A stretch of DNA of 64,000 bases from Flavobacteriaceae bacterium (GTDB lineage: Bacteria > Bacteroidota > Bacteroidia > Flavobacteriales > Flavobacteriaceae). This document shows, piece after piece, positions 35,025 to 44,254 of the stretch. The notes under the pieces were generated by a model. It saw only the letters and a list, made by a program, of their open reading frames with translations, had not been told where the DNA came from and ran no database searches. A program made the position numbers and the translations under genes. Where the stretch lies: assembly GCA_030835825.1 (NCBI GenBank), contig JAURRA010000010.1, forward strand, positions 1 through 64,000, written 5' to 3'. Numbering within the stretch: position 1 is the first letter of the stretch; every line of letters begins with the position of its first letter.

Positions 35025-38000
35025 ATGACCCCTCAGAAATTCAAAACTTGGAACTTAGTCTTAGGCTGGACAGCCTTTGCCGTTGCCTTTATCACCTATA
35101 CTTTAACCGTTGAACCAACCGTAAGTTTTTGGGATGTCGGCGAGTACATGCTCACCTCAGCTAAGCTACAAGTGGGACATCCTCCAGGAGCGCCCTTGTT
35201 TCAGATGATTGGTGCAGTTGTTTCAAATTTTTCCCCCAACCCAGAGTCTATTGGGTTTACACTAAATTTGATGAGTGGTCTTGCGGCAGCTTTGACCATT
35301 TTGTTTTTATTTTGGACACTTGTACGTTTGTTGCTCAAGCTTGTTGGACCAGACCACGCCGCTCATTCTTCCAAACAAGTGGCCATATTGGGAAGTGCTT
35401 TTGTAGGGAGTTTAGCCTTTGCCTTCACTGATTCGTTTTGGTTTAACGCAACAGAAGCCGAGGTATATGCGATGGCTACCCTAATCATGTCGGCCTTATT
35501 TTATTTGGGACTTCGTTGGGAAGCTGACATGGATGAGCCAAGAGGTAACCGTTGGTTGCTGCTCATTGCTTTTATCATTGGCTTGTCTTTCGGTGTACAT
35601 TTTATGGGTTTGCTGACCATACCAGCTATAGGGTTGATCTATTTTTACAAACGTTATCCATCGGTAACTCCCAAATCTTTTGTTTTGGCTAATGTGGCTG
35701 TGGTGGCCCTCTTGGCCTTCATCTTCAAATTGTTACTCCCCACTGCCTTGTGGTGGTTTGGTTGGATGGAGGTGACCATAGTCAACGCCACAGGATTGCC
35801 TTTCCATTCGGGAACCATTTTAGCAGGCCTGATTTTGATATTAGGATTTTTCTACGGCTTGCATTATGCTATGCGCCACAACAAACCCCAATTGCAAACT
35901 GGCCTTTTGTGCTTTTTGTTTGTTTTTGTCGGCTTTTCATCTTGGCTCATGTTACCTATTAGAGCTAATGCCGAGGTGAATATTAATGAAAACGACCCAT
36001 CCAATGCGCGTGAGCTTTTGGCTTATTACAATTTAGAACAATATCCTAAAACCTATTTGTTTTACGGACCGCTTTTTACCGATCGCTATGCCCCTTTAGA
36101 TGAGTTGAATCCCTATCGGGATGCCCCACCCAAATACGAGCGTAATTTCGAAACTGGCCAATACGATATTGTCAACGATTATGTCAATGCCATTCAAAAT
36201 TATAACCACGAGCAGGCTGCTCTACTACCCAGAATGCACAGTCCCGATCACGCTCGTAACTACATGCGTTACACTGGACTTCTCGATTTTTATGTGAGGC
36301 CCGAATACCAAAGTGAAAACCAGTTACTCAGTATTGTAGACGATTTTAAATCCGAAATGACCGCCGGAAATGTATCCTACGAGGACTACGAAAGCTTTTT
36401 GCAACAATTTGGATCCTATTTAATTATTGAAAAGCCCAGCTTGGCAGATAATCTCTTTTTCATGATTGATTATCAATTTGGCTATATGTACTGGCGCTAC
36501 CTGATGTGGAATTTTGTAGGACGTCAAGACGATATTCAAGGAGAATTGAACAATCATGGCAATTGGATCAGTGGGATAAATCCCATCGACGAATGGCATT
36601 TGGGAGTCTCGCAAGAAAACCTCCCATCCGATGTCTTGAATAACAAGGCGCGGAACACCTATTACTTCCTCCCATTTTTGCTGGGAATCATAGGATTGCT
36701 GTTTCTTTACCAAAAAAGCAAACCGCAGTTCTGGGTTTTACTGGTTTTCTTTTTGTTTACAGGTCTCGCCATTCAATTCTATACCAATGTCCGACCCTTT
36801 GAGCCACGAGAACGCGACTACTCCGTTGTGGGGTCTTTCTATGTATTTGCCATCTGGATTGGCTTCGGAGCCTATGCGCTTTTTGAATTGATTCAAAGGA
36901 AATGGAATTCTAAAGCGACTGTACCCGTTGTAGTTGGTGCACTAATCATTGCCGTTCCCGGACTTTTAGTGTCACAAAACTGGGACGATCACGATCGGTC
37001 CAATAGAGAAACGGCGCATGCTATGGCCGTTAAATATTTAGAGTCCTGTGCTCCCAATGCTATTTTATTCTCCATAGGTGATAATGACTCTTTCCCGCTT
37101 TGGTACGCTCAAGAAATAGAAGGTATTCGTACCGATGTTCGCGTTGTGAATACCTCCCTATTACAGACCGACTGGTATATCGATCAAATGAAACGCCAAT
37201 CCTACGAAAGCGCACCGATTCCTTCGACCATTGACCACTACGAATACAGATATGGCACCCGCGATTACATCATCAAGGAGCCCATTTCTGAAGACACCTT
37301 CGCCCTAGCAGAGGTTATAGATTTTATCACCAGCGATGTTGATCGTGCCAAATACGGCAACTTTCTCAAGCAAAGAGGAAGAGATTTAAGACTGTACAGG
37401 AGTCAAGACTTAGCCATGAATTTTTTGCCGACAGAGAATATAAGAATCCCTGTCAATAAAGACAATGTGTTAAAATCAGGATTGGTAAAAGCCAAGGACT
37501 CGAGTTTGATTGTTCCTTTTATTGATATTAAAATTACCGATCAGGCTATTTACAAAAATCGTTTGATTATGCTAGACATCATCAACAACAACGCTTGGGA
37601 AAGACCTATTTATTTCACAGGAGGCGCTTTTGGCAACGACGACTATATTTGGATGAAAGACTACCTCCAGTTGGAAGGCATGTGTTATAAATTAGTTCCC
37701 ATTCAAACACCTGTGGATTCTCGAAATCCTTACGAAATGGGCCGAATAGACACTGATATTATGTTTGATATGGTTATGAATTGGGACTGGGGTAATAGTG
37801 GTGATCCAGCAGTATATCACGATGTACAATCCCGACGCAACAGCATCAGCTATCGGGGAAATATTGCCCGCTTGGCCGAGCAATTGCTTCGCGAGGAACA
37901 ATTTGAAAAAGCCGAACAATTGGCAGATTTGGCCATAACCAAAATGCCAGTAGATATTTTTGGTTACTACGCCTTGGTCGAGCCCTTCATCTTAACTTAT

Positions 38001-38327
38001 TACAACGCTGGTGCCACTGAAAAAGCCCGTGCCTTGTTTGAGGAAGTAGCTGAAAAACACCAAGATTATTTGATCTACTACAGCAGCCTTAAATACGATC
38101 AACAAGAGGCCTACTTCGAAGAGATCTATGGTAGAATTGAGCAGTATCGCAGTTTAGTCGATACCGTTATTGTTGAGGACAACAACAATGATTACATCAC
38201 CTCAGCGATGACTACGTTTAACGATTTGGTTGGAAAATTCACCTATTTCATGGGTGAGGAAAAGGACATAGAGAGCGAGCTTACAACAGAGGAAGGCCTG
38301 ACCGAGAACGTTGAGCCTAAATCTTAA
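35025..38327 (+). CDS. GT117-family (DUF2723) membrane glycosyltransferase-like protein
   Basis: A large membrane protein of about 1,100 residues of the DUF2723 family, now grouped with GT-C fold glycosyltransferases (family 117; the human relative TMEM260 is a protein O-mannosyltransferase). The first luminal loop carries FWDVGEYMLTSAKLQVGHPPGAPLF with the acidic D-x-x-E pair expected for GT-C catalysis (quoted blocks: FWDVGEY and GHPPGAPLF). About twelve helices span residues 10-680, followed by a soluble region with SIGDNDSFPLWYAQE and NTSLLQTDWYI, and TPR-like helices near the end (about 955-1060). A GTG at 34992 would add 11 residues, but the ATG at 35025 fits the first helix better. Substrate is unknown. 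Confidence 0.85.
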   Translation: MTPQKFKTWNLVLGWTAFAVAFITYTLTVEPTVSFWDVGEYMLTSAKLQVGHPPGAPLFQMIGAVVSNFSPNPESIGFTLNLMSGLAAALTILFLFWTLVRLLLKLVGPDHAAHSSKQVAILGSAFVGSLAFAFTDSFWFNATEAEVYAMATLIMSALFYLGLRWEADMDEPRGNRWLLLIAFIIGLSFGVHFMGLLTIPAIGLIYFYKRYPSVTPKSFVLANVAVVALLAFIFKLLLPTALWWFGWMEVTIVNATGLPFHSGTILAGLILILGFFYGLHYAMRHNKPQLQTGLLCFLFVFVGFSSWLMLPIRANAEVNINENDPSNARELLAYYNLEQYPKTYLFYGPLFTDRYAPLDELNPYRDAPPKYERNFETGQYDIVNDYVNAIQNYNHEQAALLPRMHSPDHARNYMRYTGLLDFYVRPEYQSENQLLSIVDDFKSEMTAGNVSYEDYESFLQQFGSYLIIEKPSLADNLFFMIDYQFGYMYWRYLMWNFVGRQDDIQGELNNHGNWISGINPIDEWHLGVSQENLPSDVLNNKARNTYYFLPFLLGIIGLLFLYQKSKPQFWVLLVFFLFTGLAIQFYTNVRPFEPRERDYSVVGSFYVFAIWIGFGAYALFELIQRKWNSKATVPVVVGALIIAVPGLLVSQNWDDHDRSNRETAHAMAVKYLESCAPNAILFSIGDNDSFPLWYAQEIEGIRTDVRVVNTSLLQTDWYIDQMKRQSYESAPIPSTIDHYEYRYGTRDYIIKEPISEDTFALAEVIDFITSDVDRAKYGNFLKQRGRDLRLYRSQDLAMNFLPTENIRIPVNKDNVLKSGLVKAKDSSLIVPFIDIKITDQAIYKNRLIMLDIINNNAWERPIYFTGGAFGNDDYIWMKDYLQLEGMCYKLVPIQTPVDSRNPYEMGRIDTDIMFDMVMNWDWGNSGDPAVYHDVQSRRNSISYRGNIARLAEQLLREEQFEKAEQLADLAITKMPVDIFGYYALVEPFILTYYNAGATEKARALFEEVAEKHQDYLIYYSSLKYDQQEAYFEEIYGRIEQYRSLVDTVIVEDNNNDYITSAMTTFNDLVGKFTYFMGEEKDIESELTTEEGLTENVEPKS

Positions 38328-38620
38328 ACAAATTCCTTGACACGACTGATCAGTGTATTGGCGTCGAGTTCGCCACTTTGCCGCCATTTCATTTCACCAT
38401 TTCTGTAAATGATCAATGTTGGCAACCCTTTGATTCTCAAGGCTTCGCCAAGCGACTTGTTTTTTTCAATGTCGATTTTAATCACCTTGGCTTTATCGCC
38501 AAGGGCTGCTGCCACATCTTTTAAGACAGGATGCATGGCTTTGGACTCCTCACTCCATTCGGTATAAAAATCGAAGAGCACAGGAACGTCATTGTCAATA
38601 AGATCTCCAAATTTTGGCAT
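38324..38620 (-). CDS. Thioredoxin-fold protein lacking the CxxC active site
   Basis: A 98-residue protein with a clear thioredoxin fold: VPVLFDFYTEWSEESKAMHP at about residues 12-31, KVIKIDIEKN, ALRIKGLPTLIIYRNGE with the cis-proline, and a C-terminal helix. Where thioredoxin has WCGPCK this protein has WSEESK, so both redox cysteines are gone; in fact no cysteine is present in the whole chain. It cannot act as a disulfide reductase and may instead be a binding or scaffold protein. The open frame begins with GTG at 38623, but ATG at 38620 is the natural start. Its stop overlaps the stop of the GT117 gene within TTAA. Confidence 0.85.
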   Translation of the reverse strand: MPKFGDLIDNDVPVLFDFYTEWSEESKAMHPVLKDVAAALGDKAKVIKIDIEKNKSLGEALRIKGLPTLIIYRNGEMKWRQSGELDANTLISRVKEFV

Positions 38621-38650
38621 CACTTAAAGTTTAATTTAAGTTCTATTGTG

Positions 38651-38658
38651 CAAAGATA
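38651..38658 (-). promoter_or_regulatory. Candidate -7 element of the thioredoxin-fold gene
   Basis: The minus strand reads TATCTTTG, a full TAnnTTTG match, 30 bases before the ATG at 38620 and just after the metallophosphoesterase stop. No good TTG is seen at -33. Confidence 0.4.
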
Positions 38659-38666
38659 GCATTTCC

Positions 38667-39926
38667 TCACAACTGAGACACGTTAACGCCTTTTTTCAAA
38701 CGAATTACCGTAATTTCTGGCCAAATTCCAATTCTGCCCGGAAAACCAAGACAACCCAAGCCACGATTAACATTTATGTACCGATTGTTCTCGCTATAGA
38801 CTCCAGCCCAGTATTTGTATCGTGCTTGTATCGGACTCCATTTGATCCAGCCTGGAATTTCGATTCCAAATTGCATCCCGTGAGTATGTCCGCTCAAAGT
38901 GAGGTGGTGTTTAACTGGATGATCTTTTACGATTTGTTCCCAATGTGAGGGATCATGACTCATTAGTATTTTAAAGTCATTAACAGCCACTTGCTTGTTA
39001 GCCAAATCCAAGTCCCCTTTTTTGACAAATCGGTCGCCCCAGTTTTCGACACCTACAATGGCAATCCGCTCAGCCCCGCGGTCAATCAAAACAGATTCAT
39101 TGCGAAGCAAACGAAAGCCCATGGCATTCTGTAATCGCAACAAATTTTCAAAGTCCGCCTGTTTGTCTTCTGGAGTTTCCCACCGTTTATAATCACTGTA
39201 ATCGTGATTACCGAGTACTGAAAACACGCCGTCAGGAGCCGACAATTTAGACAATATATCTTGCCATGGCACAACCTCAGTGGACTCATTATTGACCAAA
39301 TCTCCTGTAAATAATACAACATCTGATTGCTGTTTTTGAATCAAATCTATGGCATAATTAACCTTTTCCTTGTTCTCAAATGTGCCCATATGTAAATCAC
39401 TGATATGGGTTATTTGAAAGCCGTCGAAAGCTTGAGGTAAATCATCAAATGTTAGCGTGTGAGTTATCACCCTAAAGTCGTAACGCCCTTTGAATACACC
39501 ATAGAGCACGCTCGCAAAAGGCAAACCTGTTAATCCGAGGGCTATTTGACTGATGAATTTTTTCCTTGATGGCAAATATTGCTCTGACCTTGAAAACCAT
39601 CCAAACTTGCGCCCGATGGCCACCGTGAACCTGACAATATCCTCCGCAAATAGCACCAAAATAATTAACCACTTTGCAATGGAAAGGGTTATAAATGCGG
39701 CAAAAGACATGCCAATCATACCCCGGTACTTGGCGCCAAGAATAAACAGCACCAACTGGGCTAAAAAAATGGCATAAACCAAGATAGTAATGGCCCAATA
39801 AAGCCTTCGGGACCAATCCTTTTTTGTCGCCGTTTTTAGGGCCTGATAGGCATAAAACTCAACGGTGATAATGCTTAAAACAAAAAGGAGAAGAAATATA
39901 GCCATTTGCTGTTTGTCAATTGGCAT
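38667..39926 (-). CDS. Membrane-anchored calcineurin-like metallophosphoesterase
   Basis: A protein of about 419 residues with four N-terminal helices (within about 5-140) and a C-terminal calcineurin-type phosphoesterase domain (about 165-415). The metal-binding motifs are all present: ITHISDLHMG, VLFTGDLVNN, VLGNHDYSDY, LMSHDPSH and LSGHTHGMQFG. Membrane-linked members of this kind resemble YkuE and related phosphohydrolases, some acting on lipid-linked phosphates; the substrate here is unknown. A TTG at 39929 opens the frame, ATG follows at 39926, and another ATG at 39905 (MAIFLLLFVLS) is also credible because a -7-like element abuts 39926. Confidence 0.86.
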   Translation of the reverse strand: MPIDKQQMAIFLLLFVLSIITVEFYAYQALKTATKKDWSRRLYWAITILVYAIFLAQLVLFILGAKYRGMIGMSFAAFITLSIAKWLIILVLFAEDIVRFTVAIGRKFGWFSRSEQYLPSRKKFISQIALGLTGLPFASVLYGVFKGRYDFRVITHTLTFDDLPQAFDGFQITHISDLHMGTFENKEKVNYAIDLIQKQQSDVVLFTGDLVNNESTEVVPWQDILSKLSAPDGVFSVLGNHDYSDYKRWETPEDKQADFENLLRLQNAMGFRLLRNESVLIDRGAERIAIVGVENWGDRFVKKGDLDLANKQVAVNDFKILMSHDPSHWEQIVKDHPVKHHLTLSGHTHGMQFGIEIPGWIKWSPIQARYKYWAGVYSENNRYINVNRGLGCLGFPGRIGIWPEITVIRLKKGVNVSQL

Positions 39927-39934
39927 CAAAAGTA
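39927..39934 (-). promoter_or_regulatory. -7-like element abutting the metallophosphoesterase start
   Basis: TACTTTTG on the minus strand touches the ATG at 39926. If it is a real promoter, transcription would start inside the annotated N-terminus and translation would begin at the ATG at 39905. No matching -33 TTG is seen at 19 bases. Confidence 0.3.
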
Positions 39935-40000
39935 ATACAATGTTGAAAAGTATAATCCCAAGAATAGGTTAAGATTTTCTATCTTGTGGCTTCGATTTAA

Positions 40001-42934
40001 ATGCCGTTTGAAGTTTTGAAAAAATATTTCTTTTCCAATAGTTGCTTTGCGCTCTCATTAGTGATCTGTTTCATTTTGGCATCTTGTCAAAAAGATCAAT
40101 CTCAATTAAACTATACGGATTTTGTGAACCCATTTATTGGAACAGGAGGTCACGGACATACATATCCGGGTGCCACCATGCCTTTTGGCATGATGCAGTT
40201 GAGTCCCGATACCCGTTTAGACGGTTGGGATGGTTGTTCAGGATATCACTACAGCGACCAATATATTTACGGCTTTTCTCATACCCACCTGAGTGGAACT
40301 GGAGTTAGTGATTACGGAGATATTCTTTTAATGCCTACAACCTCTGTAACATTCAACAATGGTGCAGATGGTCAGCAAGGCTATAAAGCACCTTTTTCTC
40401 ATGATAATGAAAAAGCCTCTCCTGGCTATTACGCCGTTCATCTCGACAGTTTAAATATAGATGTCCAACTCACAGTATCTGAGCGCAGTGGGATACATCA
40501 GTATAAATTTGGAAAAAACAGCCCTCAGGTCGTTATTTTAGACCTGGCACATCGCGATAAGGTCCTGGATTCCAAAATTAATGTTCGAGACAACAGGCAT
40601 ATTTCTGGCTACCGACACTCGAAGGCGTGGGCTGAAAACCAAATGCTCTTTTTTGATTTTGAATTCTCTCGAGCCTATTCAGAAGTCTTGTTTTTGGACA
40701 GCCAAAATGAGGGAACGACAGTAAAAGCCGCTTTTATTTTTGACAAAAATCAATCGGACACCATTGAGGTAAAAATTGGCATATCTGCGGTTGATGAAAA
40801 TGGCGCCCTATCCAACCGCGTCGCAGAAATTGGCGACAAAACATTCGAAGTAGTAAAATCCCAAGCAACCGAAAAATGGAATAAGCAGTTAGGAAAAATT
40901 GCTGCAGAAACAAAGGATAGGGACACCAAAGTGAATTTCTACACCGCTATGTATCACAGCATGATTGCACCCAATATATATCAAGATGTGGATGGTCGTT
41001 ACAGAGGGATGGATTTGAAAATTCATGAAACCCAAGATTTCAATTACTACACTGTTTTTTCCTTGTGGGACACCTACCGCGCCGCTCACCCCCTTTATAC
41101 GATTATTGAAACCAAACGGACCGAAGACTTTATAAATACATTTTTGGCCAAATATGACGAAGGAGGTATAATGCCAATTTGGGATTTATCTGGCAATTAT
41201 ACGGGCTGCATGATTGGATACCACGCTGTTCCTGTTATTGCCGACGCCTATTTAAAGGGCCTTCGTGGTTTTGACCAAGAAAAGGCTTTAGAAGCTATGG
41301 TCCACAGCGCAACCCGCGATAAATTAGGCTTAGAATCCTATAAATCTTTTGGGTTTATACCCATGGAAAACGAAAGCGAATCAGTCTCAAAAACCTTAGA
41401 ATATGCCTATGACGACTGGACGATTTATAAAATGGCCTCTGAGATGGGAAAAAATGAAATTGCTCAAGCGTTTTTAACAAGGGCTCAGTCGTTTAAAAAC
41501 GTTTACGATCCTGAATCAGGTTTCATGCGAGGCCGATTAAACAATCAATGGTTTGCTCCGTTTGACCCCTTCGAAGTGAATTTCAATTATACAGAGGCCA
41601 ATGCTTGGCAATACCGATTTGCGGCACCCCAAGACATCAGTGGTCTCATTGATTTGATGGGTGGTCCAAATCAATTTGAGCAGGCACTCGACAATTTGTT
41701 CCAAGCCGATAATTCTACAACTGGTCGCGATCAGGCCGATATAACGGGGCTCATTGGCCAATATGCACATGGCAATGAACCTAGTCACCATATGGCCTAC
41801 TTGTATAATTTTGTCGATAGACCGGATAAAACCCAACAAAGAGTTGCTGAAATCATGTCTGATTTATATGCCAATACTCCCGATGGTATTTCTGGTAATG
41901 AGGACTGTGGTCAAATGAGTGCATGGTATATTTTTAGCAGTCTTGGTTTCTATCCCGTAACCCCTGGATCCAATACCTATATCATTGGCACGCCAACTGT
42001 TTTATCGGCTAACATTAATTTGGAAAGTGGCAATCAATTTATAATCAAAACCCACAAAGAAACGGACAGTTCGATTTATATCGAAAAAGTATTGCTCAAT
42101 GGACAGGTCTTAACATCTACAGAAATAGAACACAGTAAAATCATGGCTGGTGGCCTGCTCGAATATTTCATGACTGATGAACCCACAAAATGGCAAGCTC
42201 AAGCGCCTCAAACCAAAATAACAGACGACACCTTTGTCGCGGTACCCTTTATCAATGGCGACCCCACCTTTAAAAAATCAACAGCTATTGCCTTAGGACA
42301 TATAGATTTGGATGCCCAAATTTTCTACAGTCTTAATAACGCTGAATTTGAACCCTATCAAACGCCATTGACCATTTCCGAATCATCGATCTTGCAGGTG
42401 TATGCCGCTGTTGGTGACAATAAAAGCGCGATTGTCACCTCCGAGTTGGTAAAAATAGATGCCAACCTAAGTATTAAACTAGGAAGCTCCTACGCTAATC
42501 AATATAATGCTGGCGGAGATAATGCCCTGATAGACGGTCGCCGAGGAGGTACAGATTTTAGATCGGGAGCATGGCAAGGGTTTCATGACAAAGACTTTGA
42601 AGCTACAGTATACTTGAATCAAGCAAAGCCCCTGGCACAGGCAGAAATCTCCTTTCTTATGGATCAAAAATCGTGGATATTCTACCCTTCGACAGTCGAA
42701 GTCCTTATTTCATCTGATGGACTTCAATTTAAGTCGATTGGCAAAAAAACCATACTAACCAATACCCCCTCTGACACACCAGAAATTAAACACATACCTA
42801 TGACTTGGGCCAAACAACCCGTCAAAGCAGTGAAAATTGTTGCGACCAACCTAGGTGCATTACCCGAATGGCATTTAGGATACCCGCATGACGGACGGAG
42901 TTGGATTTTTACTGACGAAATAATATTAAACTAA
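40001..42934 (+). CDS. GH92 alpha-mannosidase lipoprotein with C-terminal accessory domains
   Basis: A glycoside hydrolase of family 92, calcium-dependent exo-alpha-mannosidases that trim N-glycans. The 977-residue product has a lipobox (LASC near residue 29), so it is probably anchored to a membrane. Conserved blocks are FVNPFIGTGGHGHTYPGA, YGFSHTHLSGTG, LWDTYRAAHPLYT, HGNEPSHHMAYLY (with the Glu taken as general acid in studied GH92) and GNEDCGQMSAWYIFSSLG. After the catalytic part (about 35-740), residues about 755-820 look like a chitobiase C-terminal type domain (IFYSLNNAEFEPY, SILQVYA) and about 825-975 like an F5/8 type C (discoidin) domain. It starts the set with the transporter and asparaginase downstream, 3 bp away. 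Confidence 0.93.
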   Translation: MPFEVLKKYFFSNSCFALSLVICFILASCQKDQSQLNYTDFVNPFIGTGGHGHTYPGATMPFGMMQLSPDTRLDGWDGCSGYHYSDQYIYGFSHTHLSGTGVSDYGDILLMPTTSVTFNNGADGQQGYKAPFSHDNEKASPGYYAVHLDSLNIDVQLTVSERSGIHQYKFGKNSPQVVILDLAHRDKVLDSKINVRDNRHISGYRHSKAWAENQMLFFDFEFSRAYSEVLFLDSQNEGTTVKAAFIFDKNQSDTIEVKIGISAVDENGALSNRVAEIGDKTFEVVKSQATEKWNKQLGKIAAETKDRDTKVNFYTAMYHSMIAPNIYQDVDGRYRGMDLKIHETQDFNYYTVFSLWDTYRAAHPLYTIIETKRTEDFINTFLAKYDEGGIMPIWDLSGNYTGCMIGYHAVPVIADAYLKGLRGFDQEKALEAMVHSATRDKLGLESYKSFGFIPMENESESVSKTLEYAYDDWTIYKMASEMGKNEIAQAFLTRAQSFKNVYDPESGFMRGRLNNQWFAPFDPFEVNFNYTEANAWQYRFAAPQDISGLIDLMGGPNQFEQALDNLFQADNSTTGRDQADITGLIGQYAHGNEPSHHMAYLYNFVDRPDKTQQRVAEIMSDLYANTPDGISGNEDCGQMSAWYIFSSLGFYPVTPGSNTYIIGTPTVLSANINLESGNQFIIKTHKETDSSIYIEKVLLNGQVLTSTEIEHSKIMAGGLLEYFMTDEPTKWQAQAPQTKITDDTFVAVPFINGDPTFKKSTAIALGHIDLDAQIFYSLNNAEFEPYQTPLTISESSILQVYAAVGDNKSAIVTSELVKIDANLSIKLGSSYANQYNAGGDNALIDGRRGGTDFRSGAWQGFHDKDFEATVYLNQAKPLAQAEISFLMDQKSWIFYPSTVEVLISSDGLQFKSIGKKTILTNTPSDTPEIKHIPMTWAKQPVKAVKIVATNLGALPEWHLGYPHDGRSWIFTDEIILN

Positions 42935-42937
42935 GCA

Positions 42938-44254
42938 ATGACAACAAAAAATTCTTATCGATCCGCCTTTTTACTGGTTACCGTTTTGTTCTTTCTCTGG
43001 GGATTCATAACTGTACTGGTTGATTCTTTAATTCCGCGATTGCGTGAACTGTTTACGCTGACCTATTTTCAAGCAGGCTTGGTCCAATTCGCCTTCTTTG
43101 GAGCGTACTTTGTACTTTCTGTTCCCGCCAGTTATTTACTGACTAAAATAGGATACAAACGAGGTATCATACTTGGTTTAGCCACAATGGCCACAGGTTG
43201 CTTACTGTTTTATCCTGCTGCCTCCTATCGTGTGTTTGGAGTGTTTATGTTAGCCTATTTTGTCTTGGCTGGGGGCATGACCATTTTACAAGTTGCGGCC
43301 AATCCGTATGTTGCCGTTTTGGGAAGTGAAGCGAGTGCTTCAAGCCGACTCAATCTATCTCAAGCCTTCAATTCTCTTGGAACCGCCATTGCACCTGCAG
43401 TAGGAGCCTTATTTTTATTGAGTGATAAGGTGCTAAACAGCGGCTCTATCGAAGCCCTGACTGAGGCAGAAAAAACAACCTATTATGCCTCTGAGGCCGC
43501 AGCGGTGCAAATGCCATTTTTAGGCTTGGCTGCTTTTATTGGCGCCATTGCAGTCATCTTCCTTTTGGTTCAATTACCGAAACTAATTGAAAACAATCAT
43601 ACCGGCACATATTTAGAAGCACTAAAAAACAAAGGCTTACGACTGGGCGTTTTGGGTATTTTCTTTTATGTGGGTGCCGAAGTTGCTATCGGTAGTTATT
43701 TGGTCAATTATTTTTTAGAACTCAATGTCATTGAGGCCATTAGAAATAGTGATGCTTTGATGGGTATTGCCAACACTGTCGCAACCATATTTTCTAAAAG
43801 TTTAGAAGGTGCCGACGACAAAGCATTGTTGGGTATTTTTGTTATTTGCTATTGGTCAGGTGCTATGATCGGACGGTTTATCGGTTCTGGAGTAATGAAA
43901 TATGTCCAGCCCGCCAAAGTTTTGGTCTTTTTCTCGGGTCTTGCCATTACGAGTATCGTGATTTCCATGAGTTCGACTGGCCTTGTGGCGATGTGGAGTA
44001 TTTTGGCGGTTGGCTTGTTTAACTCAATTATGTTCCCAACCATTTTCACCTTATCGATAGATGGTATAGGTGACTTAAAACCAAAAGCTTCAGGACTGCT
44101 GTGTACAGCGATCGTCGGGGGCGCAATCATCCCTCCTCTCTACGGCCTCATCACAGACTTCGTAGGGTTTCAAGTAGCCTATTTGCTCGTTATTTCTTGT
44201 TATACCTATATCCTTTATTTCGCATCAACCAAAATTAAATCACGCCTATCATGA
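42938..44254 (+). CDS. FucP-type sugar MFS transporter
   Basis: A 438-residue, twelve-helix major facilitator of the fucose/glucose/galactose-H+ symporter group. Signatures include FFLWGFITVLVDSLIPRLRE in helix 1, KRGIILGLATMATGCLLFYPA, QVAANPYVAVLG and LNLSQAFNSLGTAIAP, and YVGAEVAIGSYLVNYF in the second half. It lies 3 bp after the GH92 gene and overlaps the asparaginase start by 4 bp (ATGA), so the three genes form an operon. Together they suggest uptake of a sugar freed from N-glycans, such as mannose or GlcNAc; the exact sugar cannot be read from sequence. Confidence 0.92.
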   Translation: MTTKNSYRSAFLLVTVLFFLWGFITVLVDSLIPRLRELFTLTYFQAGLVQFAFFGAYFVLSVPASYLLTKIGYKRGIILGLATMATGCLLFYPAASYRVFGVFMLAYFVLAGGMTILQVAANPYVAVLGSEASASSRLNLSQAFNSLGTAIAPAVGALFLLSDKVLNSGSIEALTEAEKTTYYASEAAAVQMPFLGLAAFIGAIAVIFLLVQLPKLIENNHTGTYLEALKNKGLRLGVLGIFFYVGAEVAIGSYLVNYFLELNVIEAIRNSDALMGIANTVATIFSKSLEGADDKALLGIFVICYWSGAMIGRFIGSGVMKYVQPAKVLVFFSGLAITSIVISMSSTGLVAMWSILAVGLFNSIMFPTIFTLSIDGIGDLKPKASGLLCTAIVGGAIIPPLYGLITDFVGFQVAYLLVISCYTYILYFASTKIKSRLS

